Below are positions 8,678 through 17,469 of a stretch of DNA of 64,000 nucleotides, in pieces (position 1 is the stretch's first letter; every line of letters starts with the position of its first letter). The notes under the pieces were generated by a model. That model ran no database searches. It had not been told where the DNA came from and saw nothing but the letters and a program-made list of their open reading frames with translations. Both the position numbers and the translations under genes were made by a program. The DNA comes from Amycolatopsis thermophila (GTDB lineage Bacteria > Actinomycetota > Actinomycetes > Mycobacteriales > Pseudonocardiaceae), in the NCBI RefSeq assembly GCF_030814215.1, contig NZ_JAUSUT010000001.1, positions 2,666,001 to 2,730,000 on the forward strand, written 5' to 3'.

Positions 8678-9097
8678 GTGGAACCGCTGTACACGGCAGT
8701 CGCGACGGCGCGCGGTGACGGACGCAACGGCGAGGTGACCTCGTCCGACGGTGTCATCGACGAGCAGCTGGCCGTGCCCAAGGAGATGGGCGGCCCGGGC
8801 GGCGAGAAGACCAACCCGGAGCAGCTCTTCGCGGCCGGCTACGCGGCCTGCTTCCACAGCGCGCTGCAGGCCGTGGCGCGCAAGGGCGACGTCGCGCTCG
8901 GCGAATCGACCGTCACCGCCGAGGTCGGCATCGGCCGCAACGGGGACGGCCTGGAACTGGCCGTGAAACTCGTCGCCCACCTGCCCGGTCTGGAGCAGGA
9001 CAAGGCCGGTGAGCTTGCGGCCCAGGCGCATCAGGTGTGTCCTTATTCTCGCGCCACCAGGGGAAACATCCAGGTCGAGATCACCGCGACGACCTGA
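8678..9097 (+). CDS. ohr: Ohr-type organic hydroperoxide reductase
   Basis: 139 residues, the normal size for the Ohr branch of the OsmC/Ohr family. Both redox cysteines are in their expected settings: YAACFHSAL (about Cys60) and HQVCPYSRATRGNI (about Cys124). The N-terminal YTAVATARGDGRNG and the EQLFAAGYAACF helix are characteristic. The enzyme reduces organic hydroperoxides in the cytosol, recycled by dihydrolipoyl thiols. An AGGGGAGGA-type ribosome site precedes the ATG. No OhrR regulator is adjacent, so control must come from elsewhere. It sits 63 bases after the FMN reductase and 24 before dps. Confidence 0.92.
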   Translation: MEPLYTAVATARGDGRNGEVTSSDGVIDEQLAVPKEMGGPGGEKTNPEQLFAAGYAACFHSALQAVARKGDVALGESTVTAEVGIGRNGDGLELAVKLVAHLPGLEQDKAGELAAQAHQVCPYSRATRGNIQVEITATT

Positions 9098-9121
9098 CGA
9101 AGCGTTGAGGAGGATTTTTCG

Positions 9122-9598
9122 ATGGCGAACGCACCCATCCAGAGCCCGCTCACCCCGGCCGACAAGGAGATCACCGGTAACGCGCTGCAGGCCGCGCTGG
9201 TCGACCTCGTGGACCTGTCCCTGATCGCCAAGCAGGCCCACTGGAACGTGGTCGGCTCGAACTTCCGCAGTGTGCACCTGCAGCTCGACGAGCTGGTGGA
9301 CACCGCCCGCAACTACGTCGACGAGGTCGCCGAGCGCGCCAACGCGATCGGCATCTCGCCGAACGGCAAGGCCAAGACCGTCGTCGAGAGTTCCGGCCTG
9401 CCGGAGTACCCGGACAACTGGCAGAACGTCGAGGCCACGATCGAGAACATCGTGAAGATCCTCGCCGGCCTGATCCAGCGCATGCGCAAGCGCATCGACG
9501 AGACGGACAAGAGCGACCTGGTCACCCAGGACCTGTTCATCGAAATCACCCAGGAGCTGGAGAAGGCCCACTGGATGTGGCAGGCGCAGACCGCCTGA
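9122..9598 (+). CDS. dps: Dps-family DNA-protection ferritin
   Basis: 158 residues of the ferritin-like Dps fold. The inter-subunit ferroxidase ligands are present in the conserved helix: KQAHWNVVGSNFRSVHLQLD (His about 41, Asp near 59-60) with following Asp/Glu (ELVDTARNYVDEVAERA). The C-terminal helix ends EKAHWMWQAQTA. The N-terminal tail (about 15 residues) is short and hardly basic, so direct DNA binding through it is uncertain. The dodecamer oxidises iron with hydrogen peroxide and stores it. AGGAGG lies before the ATG; a terminator hairpin follows the stop, closing the redox group. Confidence 0.93.
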   Translation: MANAPIQSPLTPADKEITGNALQAALVDLVDLSLIAKQAHWNVVGSNFRSVHLQLDELVDTARNYVDEVAERANAIGISPNGKAKTVVESSGLPEYPDNWQNVEATIENIVKILAGLIQRMRKRIDETDKSDLVTQDLFIEITQELEKAHWMWQAQTA

Positions 9599-9611
9599 CC
9601 CCACCCGCGTC

Positions 9612-9645
9612 ACGGCCCCTCGTCCGGACCCGGACGGGGGGCCGT
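9612..9645 (+). terminator. Hairpin after dps
   Basis: A 14-bp stem with one G-U pair (cggcccctcgtccg with cggacggggggccg) around a 3-4 base loop, 14 bases after the dps stop; the run after it is only weakly T-rich. Confidence 0.6.
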
Positions 9646-9673
9646 TCGCTGTGATCCGGGCTACTGTCGAGTC

Positions 9674-11065
9674 ATGGTGCTGCACGCGGGTGACCAGGGG
9701 GCCGACGACCGTCCGGGCGGGAGCAACCCGCTGTACGCCGTGACGAACCCGGCGCTGGCCGCCACCTACACCCCGCCCCGGAACCGGCTGCACGACCAGA
9801 CGCTGCCCGCCGACACGGCGCTGCAGCTGGTGCGCGACGAGCTGATGCTCGACGGCAACGCGCGGCTGAACCTGGCCACGTTCGTCACGACGTGGATGGA
9901 GCCGCAGGCCCGCGAGCTGATCGCCGACTGCGCCGACAAGAACATGATCGACAAGGACGAGTACCCGCAGACCGCGGAGCTCGAGCGCCGCTGCGTCAAC
10001 ATCCTCGCCGATCTGTGGCACGCGCCCGTCCCGGATGCCGTCATGGGCTGTTCGACCACCGGCTCGTCGGAGGCCTGCATGCTCGCCGGAATGGCGCTCA
10101 AGCGGCGCTGGAGCAAGCTCGGCCGGTCCGGCAGACCGAATCTGGTGATGGGCGCGAACGTCCAGGTGTGCTGGGAGAAGTTCTGCGAGTACTGGGAGGT
10201 CGAGCCGCGCCTGGTGCCGATGGCAGGCGAGGTGTTCCACCTCACCGCGGCCGAGGCGGTTGCGCGGTGCGACGAGAACACGATCGGCGTGGTCGCGATC
10301 CTCGGCTCCACCTTCGACGGCAGCTACGAGCCGGTCGCGGACATCGTCGCGGCCCTCGACCAGCTGCAGGCCGAGCGCGGCTGGGACATCCCGGTGCACG
10401 TCGACGGCGCGTCAGGGGCGATGATCGCGCCGTTCCTCGACCCGGACCTGCAGTGGGACTTCCGCCTGCCGCGGGTGGCGTCGATCAACACGTCGGGCCA
10501 CAAGTACGGGCTGGTCTACCCCGGTGTCGGCTGGGTGCTGTGGCGCGACCGCGACGCCCTGCCGTCCGAGCTGGTGTTCAACGTCAACTACCTCGGTGGC
10601 GACATGCCGACGTTCGCGCTGAACTTCTCGCGGCCGGGCGCCCAGGTCGCGGCGCAGTACTACACGTTCGTCCGGCTCGGCCGCGAGGGGTACCGGGTGG
10701 TGCAGCAGGCCTGCCGCGACGTGGCGATGCGGCTGGCGGACCGGATCGCCGGACTCGGCCCGTTCCGGCTGCTCACCCGCGGCGACCAGCTACCGGTGTT
10801 CGCGTTCACCACCCGCGACGAGGTCACCGCGTTCGACGTCTTCGACGTGTCGCGGCGGCTCCGGGAACGCGGGTGGCTCGTGCCCGCCTACACGTTCCCG
10901 GAGAACCGCACCGACCTGGCGGTGCTGCGGATCGTGTGCCGCAACGGGTTCACCCACGACCTGGCCGACCTGCTGGTCGACGACCTCACGCGGGTGCTCC
11001 CCGAACTGCACGCGCAGGACCGGCCCCAGCACAAACCCGAGACCAGCACCGCCTTCCATCACTGA
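9674..11065 (+). CDS. gad: Glutamate decarboxylase
   Basis: 463 residues, matching bacterial PLP-dependent group II glutamate decarboxylases. The Schiff-base lysine is in the canonical TSGHKYG segment (about Lys277). The N-terminal TLPADTALQLVRDELMLDGN, the substrate-loop LATFVTTWMEP and the GCSTTGSSEACMLAGMALK cofactor segment are all intact. It converts L-glutamate to GABA and CO2, consuming a proton, so it can serve acid resistance. No GadC-type antiporter is nearby. Its last 7 bases overlap the end of the convergent S9 peptidase gene. Confidence 0.93.
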   Translation: MVLHAGDQGADDRPGGSNPLYAVTNPALAATYTPPRNRLHDQTLPADTALQLVRDELMLDGNARLNLATFVTTWMEPQARELIADCADKNMIDKDEYPQTAELERRCVNILADLWHAPVPDAVMGCSTTGSSEACMLAGMALKRRWSKLGRSGRPNLVMGANVQVCWEKFCEYWEVEPRLVPMAGEVFHLTAAEAVARCDENTIGVVAILGSTFDGSYEPVADIVAALDQLQAERGWDIPVHVDGASGAMIAPFLDPDLQWDFRLPRVASINTSGHKYGLVYPGVGWVLWRDRDALPSELVFNVNYLGGDMPTFALNFSRPGAQVAAQYYTFVRLGREGYRVVQQACRDVAMRLADRIAGLGPFRLLTRGDQLPVFAFTTRDEVTAFDVFDVSRRLRERGWLVPAYTFPENRTDLAVLRIVCRNGFTHDLADLLVDDLTRVLPELHAQDRPQHKPETSTAFHH

Positions 11066-12891
11066 GCCAGGCCGACCGCCTTCATCGCGAAGTGCACCTC
11101 GGCCGCGGTCTGCTTGATCGTCTCGGCGATCACCAGCGAACCGTGCCCGGCGTCGTAGCGGTAGAACTCGTACGGCACGTCCCGCCCGGCCAGCCGATCG
11201 AGGTAGTTCTCGATCTGGCGGATCGGGCAGCGCGGGTCGTTGTCGCCGGCCAGCACCAGCAGCGGCGCCTTGACCGCGTCGACGTAGGTGATCGGCGAGC
11301 ACTCCCGGTACACGGCGGGCACCTCTTCGGGCGACCCGCCGAACAGCGCGCGGTCGAACTGCCGCAGCTGCTCCATCTCGTCCTCGTAGGCGGCGACGTA
11401 GTCCGCGACCGGCACGCTGGCCACCCCGGCGGCCCAGCGGTCGGGCTGGGTGCCCACGGCGAGCAGGGTCAGGTAGCCGCCCCACGAGGCGCCGGAGACG
11501 ACCATGCGCGCCGGGTCGCTCAGGCCGCTCTCGACGGCCCAGTCGTACACCGCGGCGACGTCCTCCAGCTCGGTCAGGCCGGGGCGGCCCTCGATCGCGT
11601 CCCGCCAGGCCGAGCCGTAGCCGGTGGAGCCGCGGTAGTTGACCTCGACCACGGCGAACCCGGCGTCCAGCCACACCGCGCGGTAGGCGGAGAAGCGGTC
11701 CTCGTCGGCCGCGTGCGGACCGCCGTGCAGGGCGAACACCGTCGGCAGCGGGCCGTCCGGCGCGGTCAGCGGGCGCGCGACGAGGGCGTGGATGCGGCCG
11801 CCGGGACCCTCGACGAACGCGTCGGTGACCGGCGCCGAGCCGGGCGCGGGGTCGCCGGGCGGGGTGAGCAGGACCGTGTCGGCGCCGTCCGCGGCACGGG
11901 CGCGGATGACGGCCGGCTCGGCCGCGCTGGACCACGAGTACTCGACGGTGCCGTCCGGGCGCACCCCGGCGCCGCCGATCCGGCCCGGCGGGGTGTCCAC
12001 AGCGGACAGTTCACCGGTGGTCAGGTCGTAGCGGTGCAGCGAGCTGCGGGCCTCGTGGAAGTGCACCACCAGCAGCGCGTCGGCCTTCGGGTACCAGGTG
12101 GCGACGACCTCGCCGGGCAGGCCGAGGTCCAGTTCGGTCTCGGTGCCGGCCGCGACGTCCCACACCAGCAGCTCCTCGCGGCCGCGGCGCTCGTGCAGGA
12201 CGAGGAGCCGCTGATCACCGGCGACCGGCGAGAACTCCAGCGGGGTCAGGCCCTTGCCCTCGCCGTCCCACTTGTCCGCCACGGTCTCGAAGCGCTCGGT
12301 GTCCAGGACGCGGATCGCGGGGTGGCGGGAGTCACCGTGCTCGGCGTGCGAGATCGCCAGCAGCGACTCGTCTCGGGACAGCGCGCCGATGCCGGCGTCC
12401 TGCTCGCTGGTGTAGAAGCGCGTGGTCCGCCCGTCGCGGGTGGCGAACAGCTCGCTGCCGTCGTCGGTGGACACGCCGCTGGCGATCACGCGGTGCCCGA
12501 TCTCGAGCCCGGCCGGGTAGCCGGGGTGGACGTCGGGCAGGGCGGGTTCGGCGGGACCGCCGTCGAACGGCTGGCGCATCCAGGTGCCGAACTCGTCGCC
12601 GTCGGTGTCGTTGAACCACCAGATGGCGCTGCCGTCGGGCGAGGTGGTGGCGTGCAGGGTGCCGTTGGGCCGGTCGGTGACCTGCCGGTGCTCGCCCGAG
12701 TCGCGGTTCCAGGCGTACACCTCCCACACGCCGCTGGCGTTGGAGACGTAGACGTTGTGCTGTGGCGAGTCGAGCGCCCAGTCCGGCACCGACACGCGCG
12801 GCGCGTGGAACCGGGCGCGCCACCGTGCCTCGGCCTCGGCGTCGTCGAAGAGGCGGTCGGGGATGTTCGCGGGCGGGTGCTGGGTAGTCAC
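11059..12891 (-). CDS. S9 family prolyl oligopeptidase-like peptidase
   Basis: 610 residues from the GTG at 12891, which has a GAGGG ribosome site; the open frame continues further without coding character. The N-terminal two-thirds is a WD/DPP-like beta-propeller. The C-terminal alpha/beta hydrolase domain has the nucleophile in SGASWGGYLT (about residue 457), the acid in LAGDNDPRCP (about 545) and the His in YDAGHGSLV (about 577), the order of the acylaminoacyl-peptidase/dipeptidyl-peptidase branch. No signal peptide, so a cytosolic peptidase acting on oligopeptides. It diverges from the methyltransferase gene over a 32-base gap. Confidence 0.9.
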   Translation of the reverse strand: MTTQHPPANIPDRLFDDAEAEARWRARFHAPRVSVPDWALDSPQHNVYVSNASGVWEVYAWNRDSGEHRQVTDRPNGTLHATTSPDGSAIWWFNDTDGDEFGTWMRQPFDGGPAEPALPDVHPGYPAGLEIGHRVIASGVSTDDGSELFATRDGRTTRFYTSEQDAGIGALSRDESLLAISHAEHGDSRHPAIRVLDTERFETVADKWDGEGKGLTPLEFSPVAGDQRLLVLHERRGREELLVWDVAAGTETELDLGLPGEVVATWYPKADALLVVHFHEARSSLHRYDLTTGELSAVDTPPGRIGGAGVRPDGTVEYSWSSAAEPAVIRARAADGADTVLLTPPGDPAPGSAPVTDAFVEGPGGRIHALVARPLTAPDGPLPTVFALHGGPHAADEDRFSAYRAVWLDAGFAVVEVNYRGSTGYGSAWRDAIEGRPGLTELEDVAAVYDWAVESGLSDPARMVVSGASWGGYLTLLAVGTQPDRWAAGVASVPVADYVAAYEDEMEQLRQFDRALFGGSPEEVPAVYRECSPITYVDAVKAPLLVLAGDNDPRCPIRQIENYLDRLAGRDVPYEFYRYDAGHGSLVIAETIKQTAAEVHFAMKAVGLAQ

Positions 12892-12923
12892 CCCTCGATC
12901 CTGCCAGCTTCTGCCCGTACCGT

Positions 12924-13676
12924 GTGCGTGTGCTGGAGGGATACGCGCCCGGGTTCGCGCAGGACGCGCTGGCGATGATGACGTCACGTACCGCGGCCGA
13001 TCGTGCGGAGTTCGTGTTGCGCCTGCTGCGGCCGGGCATGCGGGTGCTCGACGTCGGGTGCGGTCCGGGCACGATCACCGCGGGGTTCGCCACGATCGCC
13101 GGGCGGGGCTGTGTCGTCGGCGTCGACCGCGAACCGCGCCAGTTCCCGGAAGAGTCCAAAGTGGAGTTCGTGGCCGGGGACGCGTACGCGTTGCCGGTGG
13201 CGGACGAGAGCGTCGACGTGGTGTTCGCGCACGCGTTGTTCGAGCACCTGTCCCGGCCCGGCGACGCGCTGGCGGAGTGCCGGCGGGTGCTGCGGCCGGG
13301 CGGGACGCTGGCATTGTCCACTTCGGACTGGTCGCGGGCTCGGCTGAGACCGGGGACGGCGAACGTCAGGGCGGCCCTGCGGGGCCACTACCTGCTGCGG
13401 CGGCGGGCCGGCGGGGATCCGTTCGCTGGCAAGCACGTGGCTTCGTGGGTTTCCGCTGCCGGGTTCCGCGAGGTGCGCACGCACGGGCGGTTCCGGTCGG
13501 ACATGTCGTACCGGGCGCTGGCGCGGTACGTGGAGTCGCGGTTGGACGCCGCCTTGAGTGCTTCGCCGGTGGATCGGGACCAGCTGGCCTCGGCCGCGCG
13601 GTCCGCTTGGGCCTGGTCGCACAGCGGGGACGGCGAGTTCGCCCAGTACTGGGTGGAGCTGGTCGCGCTCAAGTAG
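12924..13676 (+). CDS. SAM-dependent methyltransferase (class I)
   Basis: 250 residues. Methyltransferase motif I is clear (VLDVGCGPGTITAGF, about 40-54), followed by the acidic ribose-binding residue in VVGVDREPRQ and a motif II/III region (VDVVFAHALFEHLSRPGDAL, then CRRVLRPGGTLALS), typical of the UbiE/Methyltransf_11 family. Substrate not deducible. Starts at GTG 12924 or GTG 12930; the short divergent gap from the S9 peptidase leaves room for only compact promoters. A 48-bp tandem repeat begins shortly after its stop. Confidence 0.88.
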   Translation: MRVLEGYAPGFAQDALAMMTSRTAADRAEFVLRLLRPGMRVLDVGCGPGTITAGFATIAGRGCVVGVDREPRQFPEESKVEFVAGDAYALPVADESVDVVFAHALFEHLSRPGDALAECRRVLRPGGTLALSTSDWSRARLRPGTANVRAALRGHYLLRRRAGGDPFAGKHVASWVSAAGFREVRTHGRFRSDMSYRALARYVESRLDAALSASPVDRDQLASAARSAWAWSHSGDGEFAQYWVELVALK

Positions 13677-13712
13677 GCACTCCACGCGCGGTTCCCTCCG
13701 CGCCCGACTCCG

Positions 13713-13808
13713 CTCCGCTCCGCCCGCGCGGATGTCGCCCCGCTCCACGCGCACCCGCGGCTCCGCTCCGCCCGCGCGGATGTCGCCCCGCGACACGCGC
13801 ACCCGCGG
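13713..13808. repeat. 48-bp tandem repeat, two near-identical copies
   Basis: Units at 13713-13760 and 13761-13808 differ only in a few bases (gctccacgcg against gcgacacgcg). A partial, more decayed copy precedes them (about 13680-13707). It lies just after the methyltransferase stop, in a spacer with no gene. Confidence 0.85.
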
Positions 13809-13843
13809 CACCCATCCAGCCAGGCGCGGAAGTCGCGGGGGGT

Positions 13844-13890
13844 CCAGGGGGCTTGCCCCCTGGCGGGGGTCTGGGGGTTCGACCCCCAGA
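13844..13890 (-). terminator. Twin hairpins downstream of tRNA-Pro
   Basis: Two perfect hairpins, ccagggggcttgccccctgg (13844-13863) and tctgggggttcgacccccaga (about 13870-13890), lie 64-110 bases beyond the tRNA 3' end on its strand. Neither has a T-run, as is common for actinomycete tRNA trailers; termination or processing is inferred. Confidence 0.55.
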
Positions 13891-13953
13891 AGACACAAAG
13901 GGAAGGGGCCCCCGGTCCGCGAACTCGCGGACAGAGAGCCCCTGCCCCAACCG

Positions 13954-14027
13954 TCGGGGTGGCGGGATTTGAACCCACGACCTCCTCGACCCGAACGAGG
14001 CACGCTACCAAGCTGCGCCACACCCCG
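13954..14027 (-). tRNA. tRNA-Pro (anticodon CGG)
   Basis: 74 bases, read on the minus strand. The acceptor stem CGGGGTG pairs with CACCCCG, discriminator A; the D-arm is GCGCAGCTTGGTAGCGTGC; the anticodon arm is CCTCG-TTCGGGT-CGAGG, giving anticodon CGG (codon CCG); the T-arm contains GGTTCGAATCC. The 3' CCA is not encoded. It sits beside the metallophosphoesterase gene, as at this chromosomal position in other actinobacteria. Confidence 0.95.
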
Positions 14028-14056
14028 ATGTACTGCTCAGCGGGTCGAGGAAGAGT

Positions 14057-15028
14057 TTAGCGGATGGCGCGGGGGGCTTTGCGGGGGGTTGCCTTGGTGG
14101 GTTCGGTCGTGGTCTTTCCCCGTGCGACCAGCGTCAACAGCGTCGCTTCGGGTGGGCACGCGAAGCGGGCCGGGGCGTAGGGGGAGGTGCCCAGTCCGGC
14201 GGAGACGTGGAGCCACATGTGGGCGCCCCAGCGGGAGGCTCCCCGGGCGCGGCTGCGGTCGAGGTCGCAGTTGGTGACCAGTGCGCCGATGCCGGGGATG
14301 CGGAGCTGGCCGCCGTGGGTGTGGCCGGCGAGGACGAGGTCGTAGCCGTCGGCGGCGAAGGGGTCGAGGATGCGCGGCTCGGGCGAGTGGGTGACGCCGA
14401 GGCGGAGGGTGGCGGCTTCGGCGGGGCCGGCGATTTCGCCGTAGCGGTCGCGGCGCAGGTGGGGGTCGTCGAGGCCGGCGGCGAACACCGTCTGCCCGGC
14501 GACGGTGAGGGTGCGGCGGACGTGGGTGAGGTCCTGCCAGCCGTGTTCGATGAACGCGGCCCGGAGGTCGCGCCACGGGAGTTTCCTGCCGTGGATGCGC
14601 TTCTTCTTGCCGCGGGGCATGAGGTAGCGGGCGGGGTTCTTGGGTTTGGGGGCGTAGTAGTCGTTGCTGCCGAAGACGAACAGCCCCGGCCGGTCGAGGA
14701 GCGGTCCGAGTGCGCGCAGGACGGCGGGCACGGCCTTGGGGTGGGCGAGGTTGTCGCCGGTGTTGACGACGAGGTCCGGTTCGAGCCGGTCGAGGGCGGC
14801 GACCCAGCGCTGTTTGGCGTGCTGGCCGGGCAGCATGTGCAGGTCGGACACGTGCAGGACGCGCATCGGCTGGGCGCCCGGCTCGAGGACGGGCAGGTCG
14901 GCGGTCCGGAGGACGAAGTGCCGCCGCTCGATGCCGGACGCGTACCCGACGGTCGCGGCCCCGAGCGCGACCGTCCCCGCGGCGAGGCGTTTTGCTGTCA
15001 CCCTGTGGCTGTCACGCACCGTGCTCAC
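14057..15028 (-). CDS. Calcineurin-like metallophosphoesterase
   Basis: 323 residues from a GTG. An N-terminal hydrophobic segment (about 12-30) probably anchors it in the membrane. The binuclear metal site is complete: VSDLHMLPGQH (about 60-70), VNTGDNLAHP (about 88-97), FGSNDYY (the GNHD equivalent, with Ser in place of the usual Gly-Asn pairing) and AGHTHGGQLRIPG near residue 234. This is the Rv3683-type enzyme normally next to the PonA2 gene, and it is in that position here. Substrate unproven; members of the family hydrolyse phosphodiesters or lipid-linked phosphates. A perfect hairpin separates it from the PBP gene upstream. Confidence 0.88.
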   Translation of the reverse strand: MSTVRDSHRVTAKRLAAGTVALGAATVGYASGIERRHFVLRTADLPVLEPGAQPMRVLHVSDLHMLPGQHAKQRWVAALDRLEPDLVVNTGDNLAHPKAVPAVLRALGPLLDRPGLFVFGSNDYYAPKPKNPARYLMPRGKKKRIHGRKLPWRDLRAAFIEHGWQDLTHVRRTLTVAGQTVFAAGLDDPHLRRDRYGEIAGPAEAATLRLGVTHSPEPRILDPFAADGYDLVLAGHTHGGQLRIPGIGALVTNCDLDRSRARGASRWGAHMWLHVSAGLGTSPYAPARFACPPEATLLTLVARGKTTTEPTKATPRKAPRAIR

Positions 15029-15056
15029 CTGCCCCAGGATACGGGTCGGTAGCTCA

Positions 15057-15093
15057 CCCCGGGCACCGGTCGAAGCGGGACCGGTGCCCGGGG
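15057..15093 (-). terminator. Perfect hairpin between PBP and phosphoesterase genes
   Basis: ccccgggcaccggt (15057-15070) pairs exactly with accggtgcccgggg (15080-15093) around a 9-base loop, just after the PBP stop. It lacks a T-run, so it may attenuate, protect the transcript end or terminate; the choice is open. Confidence 0.6.
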
Positions 15094-15097
15094 CGGC

Positions 15098-17257
15098 TCA
15101 GTGAACGCGTTCGTACCGCGGGTCCGACGGGGGCAGCGGCAGGACCGGGTCGTTGGGCGTGAGGATCCTGCTCATCGCGCCGAACCAGGTCCGCGCGGGT
15201 GTCTTGCCACCGAACATGTTGCCCTCGCCGCAGGTCGACACGTTGCCGGGGCCACCGTCGCAGAGGCCGCCGCTCCCGCCTTCGGGCCGGAAGACCATCG
15301 CGGCGCCCGCGAGCTGCGGGGTGCCGCCGACGAACGCGGCCGAGCCGTTGGCCTGGGTCGTCCCGGTCTTGCCGATCATCGGGCGGTTCCAGCCGACCTG
15401 GGCGGCCGCCGCGGCGGAGGTGCCGCCGGGCTGGTCGTCCTTGCTCATGCCGACCGCCAGGGTGTTCGCGGCGGCCTCGTCCATCACCTGCTCGCACGGC
15501 TGCTCGTTGATCGGGATCGGCTTGCCGGTGCGGTCCTGGATCTGGCCGATCGGGGTGGGCGGGCACCACTTGCCGCCGCTGAGGATGGTCGCCGCGACGT
15601 TGGCCATTTCCAGGTTGCTCGTCGCGGACACGCCCAGGGTGAACGAACCCTGGCCGGGCGACTTGTCGGTCGGGCCGAAGTAGGCGGTCTGCGTCTTGTT
15701 CTCGCCCGGGTTCTTCGAGTCCGCCTTCACCTCGCCGCCACCGATGTTGCGCGACATCGTCTCGCGCAGGCCCAGCTTGCTCGCCATGTCGACGACCGGC
15801 CCCATGCCGACCTTCTCCTCGAGCATGACGAACGCGGTGTTGGGCGAGGTCTGCAGCCCGCCCTGCAGGGTCATCGTCCGCGTGCCGCCTTCGTAGTCGG
15901 TGGCGTTGCCCAGGCAATAGGCCCGTGTCGCTTGTGCCACCAGCGGACAGCGGGGCGACCCACCGATGAAGACGTTCGACACGTAGAAGTTCGGCACTTC
16001 GAACGTGTCGTAGATGCCCATCACCCGGTTCTGGAGCGCCGCCGCCGAGGTGAAGATCTTGTAGCTCGACCCGGCACCACCGGTGTTGTAGACGCCCGAG
16101 GGCAACGCGTACGTCGTTTGCCCGGCCCCGGCGTCCGTGCCGTAGTCGCGGTTCGCCGCGAGGGCGACCACCTCGTGCCGGTCCTTGCCGGGCCGCACCA
16201 GGGACAGCACGTTGGCGACGTTCTTCTGCGTCTTGCTCACCTGGGTCTGGGCGGACATCTTCGCCTCGTGGTTGGCGCGCTGGTCCATCGTGGTGCGGAT
16301 GGTGTAGCCGCCGGTGTAGAGGTCGTCCTTGTTCATGCCGTGCGTGAGCAGGTAGTCCTCGACGTACTGGCAGAAGAACCCGTTCTCCGGCCCGGCGCCG
16401 ACGCAGTTGGACGCCGGCTTCGACGGACCGCCGGGCACCACGCCCAGCGGTTCGGTCTTCATCCGCTCGGCGTCGGCCCTCGACAGCTTCAGGTTGTCGA
16501 CCATGCGGTCCAGCACCAGGTTGCGGCGCTCGGTGGCGCGGTCCGGGTGGGTCCACGGGTCGTAGAACGGCGGGTTGTTGACCATGCCGGCAAGCAGCGC
16601 GGCCTGCGTGACGGACAGCTTGTCGGCGGTGGTGTTGAAGTAGGCCTGGGCGGCCGCGCCGACGCCGTAGATCTTGCGCGAGAACTCGACGACGTTGAGG
16701 TAGCTGGTGAGGATCTGGTCCTTGCTCATGGTGTTCTCGAGCTGGATCGCGATCCGGGCTTCCTTCAGCTTCCGGGCGACCGACTGCTCCTGGGCCTTCT
16801 TCTGGCCCACCTCGTCGTCCCGGTAGATGACGTTGATCAGGTAGTTCTTGACGTACTGCTGCGTGAGCGTCGAGGCGCCCTGGGTGTCACCCCCCGCGCT
16901 GTTGCTCAGCGCGGCGCGCAGCGTGCCCTTCCAGTCCACGCCGTGGTGCTCGTAGAACCGCCTGTCCTCGGTCGAGACCAGCGCCCACTTCATCGCCTCG
17001 TTGATCTGGTCGCCCGAGGTGGGGATGCGGTACTGGTCGTACAGCGTGGCGATCTGGTTGCCCGCCGAGTCGGTGATCGTGGTGACCAGCGGCGGCGGCA
17101 CGTTCGCGAGTTCGGCGGACATGCTGTCGACCGTCTCGCTCGCCCTGTTCGACGCGACCCCGGCCGCGCCGACGACCGGGAACAGCACCCCCGCGACGAG
17201 AATTCCCGCGAGCAAACACAGGCCGAGCAGTTTGAACAGACCATCCGTCTTGCGCAC
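15098..17257 (-). CDS. ponA2: Bifunctional class A penicillin-binding protein (PonA2 type)
   Basis: 719 residues from a GTG. A short cytoplasmic N-terminus leads into one membrane helix (about 8-33). The transglycosylase (GT51) domain has the catalytic Glu in STEDRRFYEHHG (about 95-106) and STLTQQ (about 129). The transpeptidase domain has the nucleophile SxxK in GSSYKIF (about 397) and the KTGTT motif near 629. It polymerises and crosslinks peptidoglycan outside the membrane. Gene order (phosphoesterase, PBP, divergent WhiB) identifies the PonA2 subgroup. No C-terminal PASTA domain is visible; the protein ends in a short Pro-rich tail about 85 residues after KTGTT. Confidence 0.93.
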   Translation of the reverse strand: MRKTDGLFKLLGLCLLAGILVAGVLFPVVGAAGVASNRASETVDSMSAELANVPPPLVTTITDSAGNQIATLYDQYRIPTSGDQINEAMKWALVSTEDRRFYEHHGVDWKGTLRAALSNSAGGDTQGASTLTQQYVKNYLINVIYRDDEVGQKKAQEQSVARKLKEARIAIQLENTMSKDQILTSYLNVVEFSRKIYGVGAAAQAYFNTTADKLSVTQAALLAGMVNNPPFYDPWTHPDRATERRNLVLDRMVDNLKLSRADAERMKTEPLGVVPGGPSKPASNCVGAGPENGFFCQYVEDYLLTHGMNKDDLYTGGYTIRTTMDQRANHEAKMSAQTQVSKTQKNVANVLSLVRPGKDRHEVVALAANRDYGTDAGAGQTTYALPSGVYNTGGAGSSYKIFTSAAALQNRVMGIYDTFEVPNFYVSNVFIGGSPRCPLVAQATRAYCLGNATDYEGGTRTMTLQGGLQTSPNTAFVMLEEKVGMGPVVDMASKLGLRETMSRNIGGGEVKADSKNPGENKTQTAYFGPTDKSPGQGSFTLGVSATSNLEMANVAATILSGGKWCPPTPIGQIQDRTGKPIPINEQPCEQVMDEAAANTLAVGMSKDDQPGGTSAAAAAQVGWNRPMIGKTGTTQANGSAAFVGGTPQLAGAAMVFRPEGGSGGLCDGGPGNVSTCGEGNMFGGKTPARTWFGAMSRILTPNDPVLPLPPSDPRYERVH

Positions 17258-17469
17258 GCCATCAGGGTAGTGGGAACGGGCATTCCCCCGCCGCGCCGCG
17301 TCGTGCGCGTACCACGGGATCGCGGTGTGCGCAGCGTGTTCGGGTAACGAATTTCCCCCGGACTCTTGGCGGCGGGAACCGCGGGCCTCTACAGTCCGTC
17401 AACGTCTCACGTATGGCGGAGCCGGGGAGGCTCCGGGTGAGCCGTCACATCACGAGGGGAGCTTGGGGG

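Noticed and set aside
9892-12978. A 1028-residue open frame antisense to the glutamate decarboxylase and the S9 peptidase genes.
   Set aside because: It is Arg/Gly/Ala-rich without domain signals and arises because high-GC antisense strands are rarely stopped.
15101-17347. A 748-residue plus-strand frame opposite ponA2.
   Set aside because: It mirrors the PBP gene, has the composition of a shadow frame and no recognisable motif.
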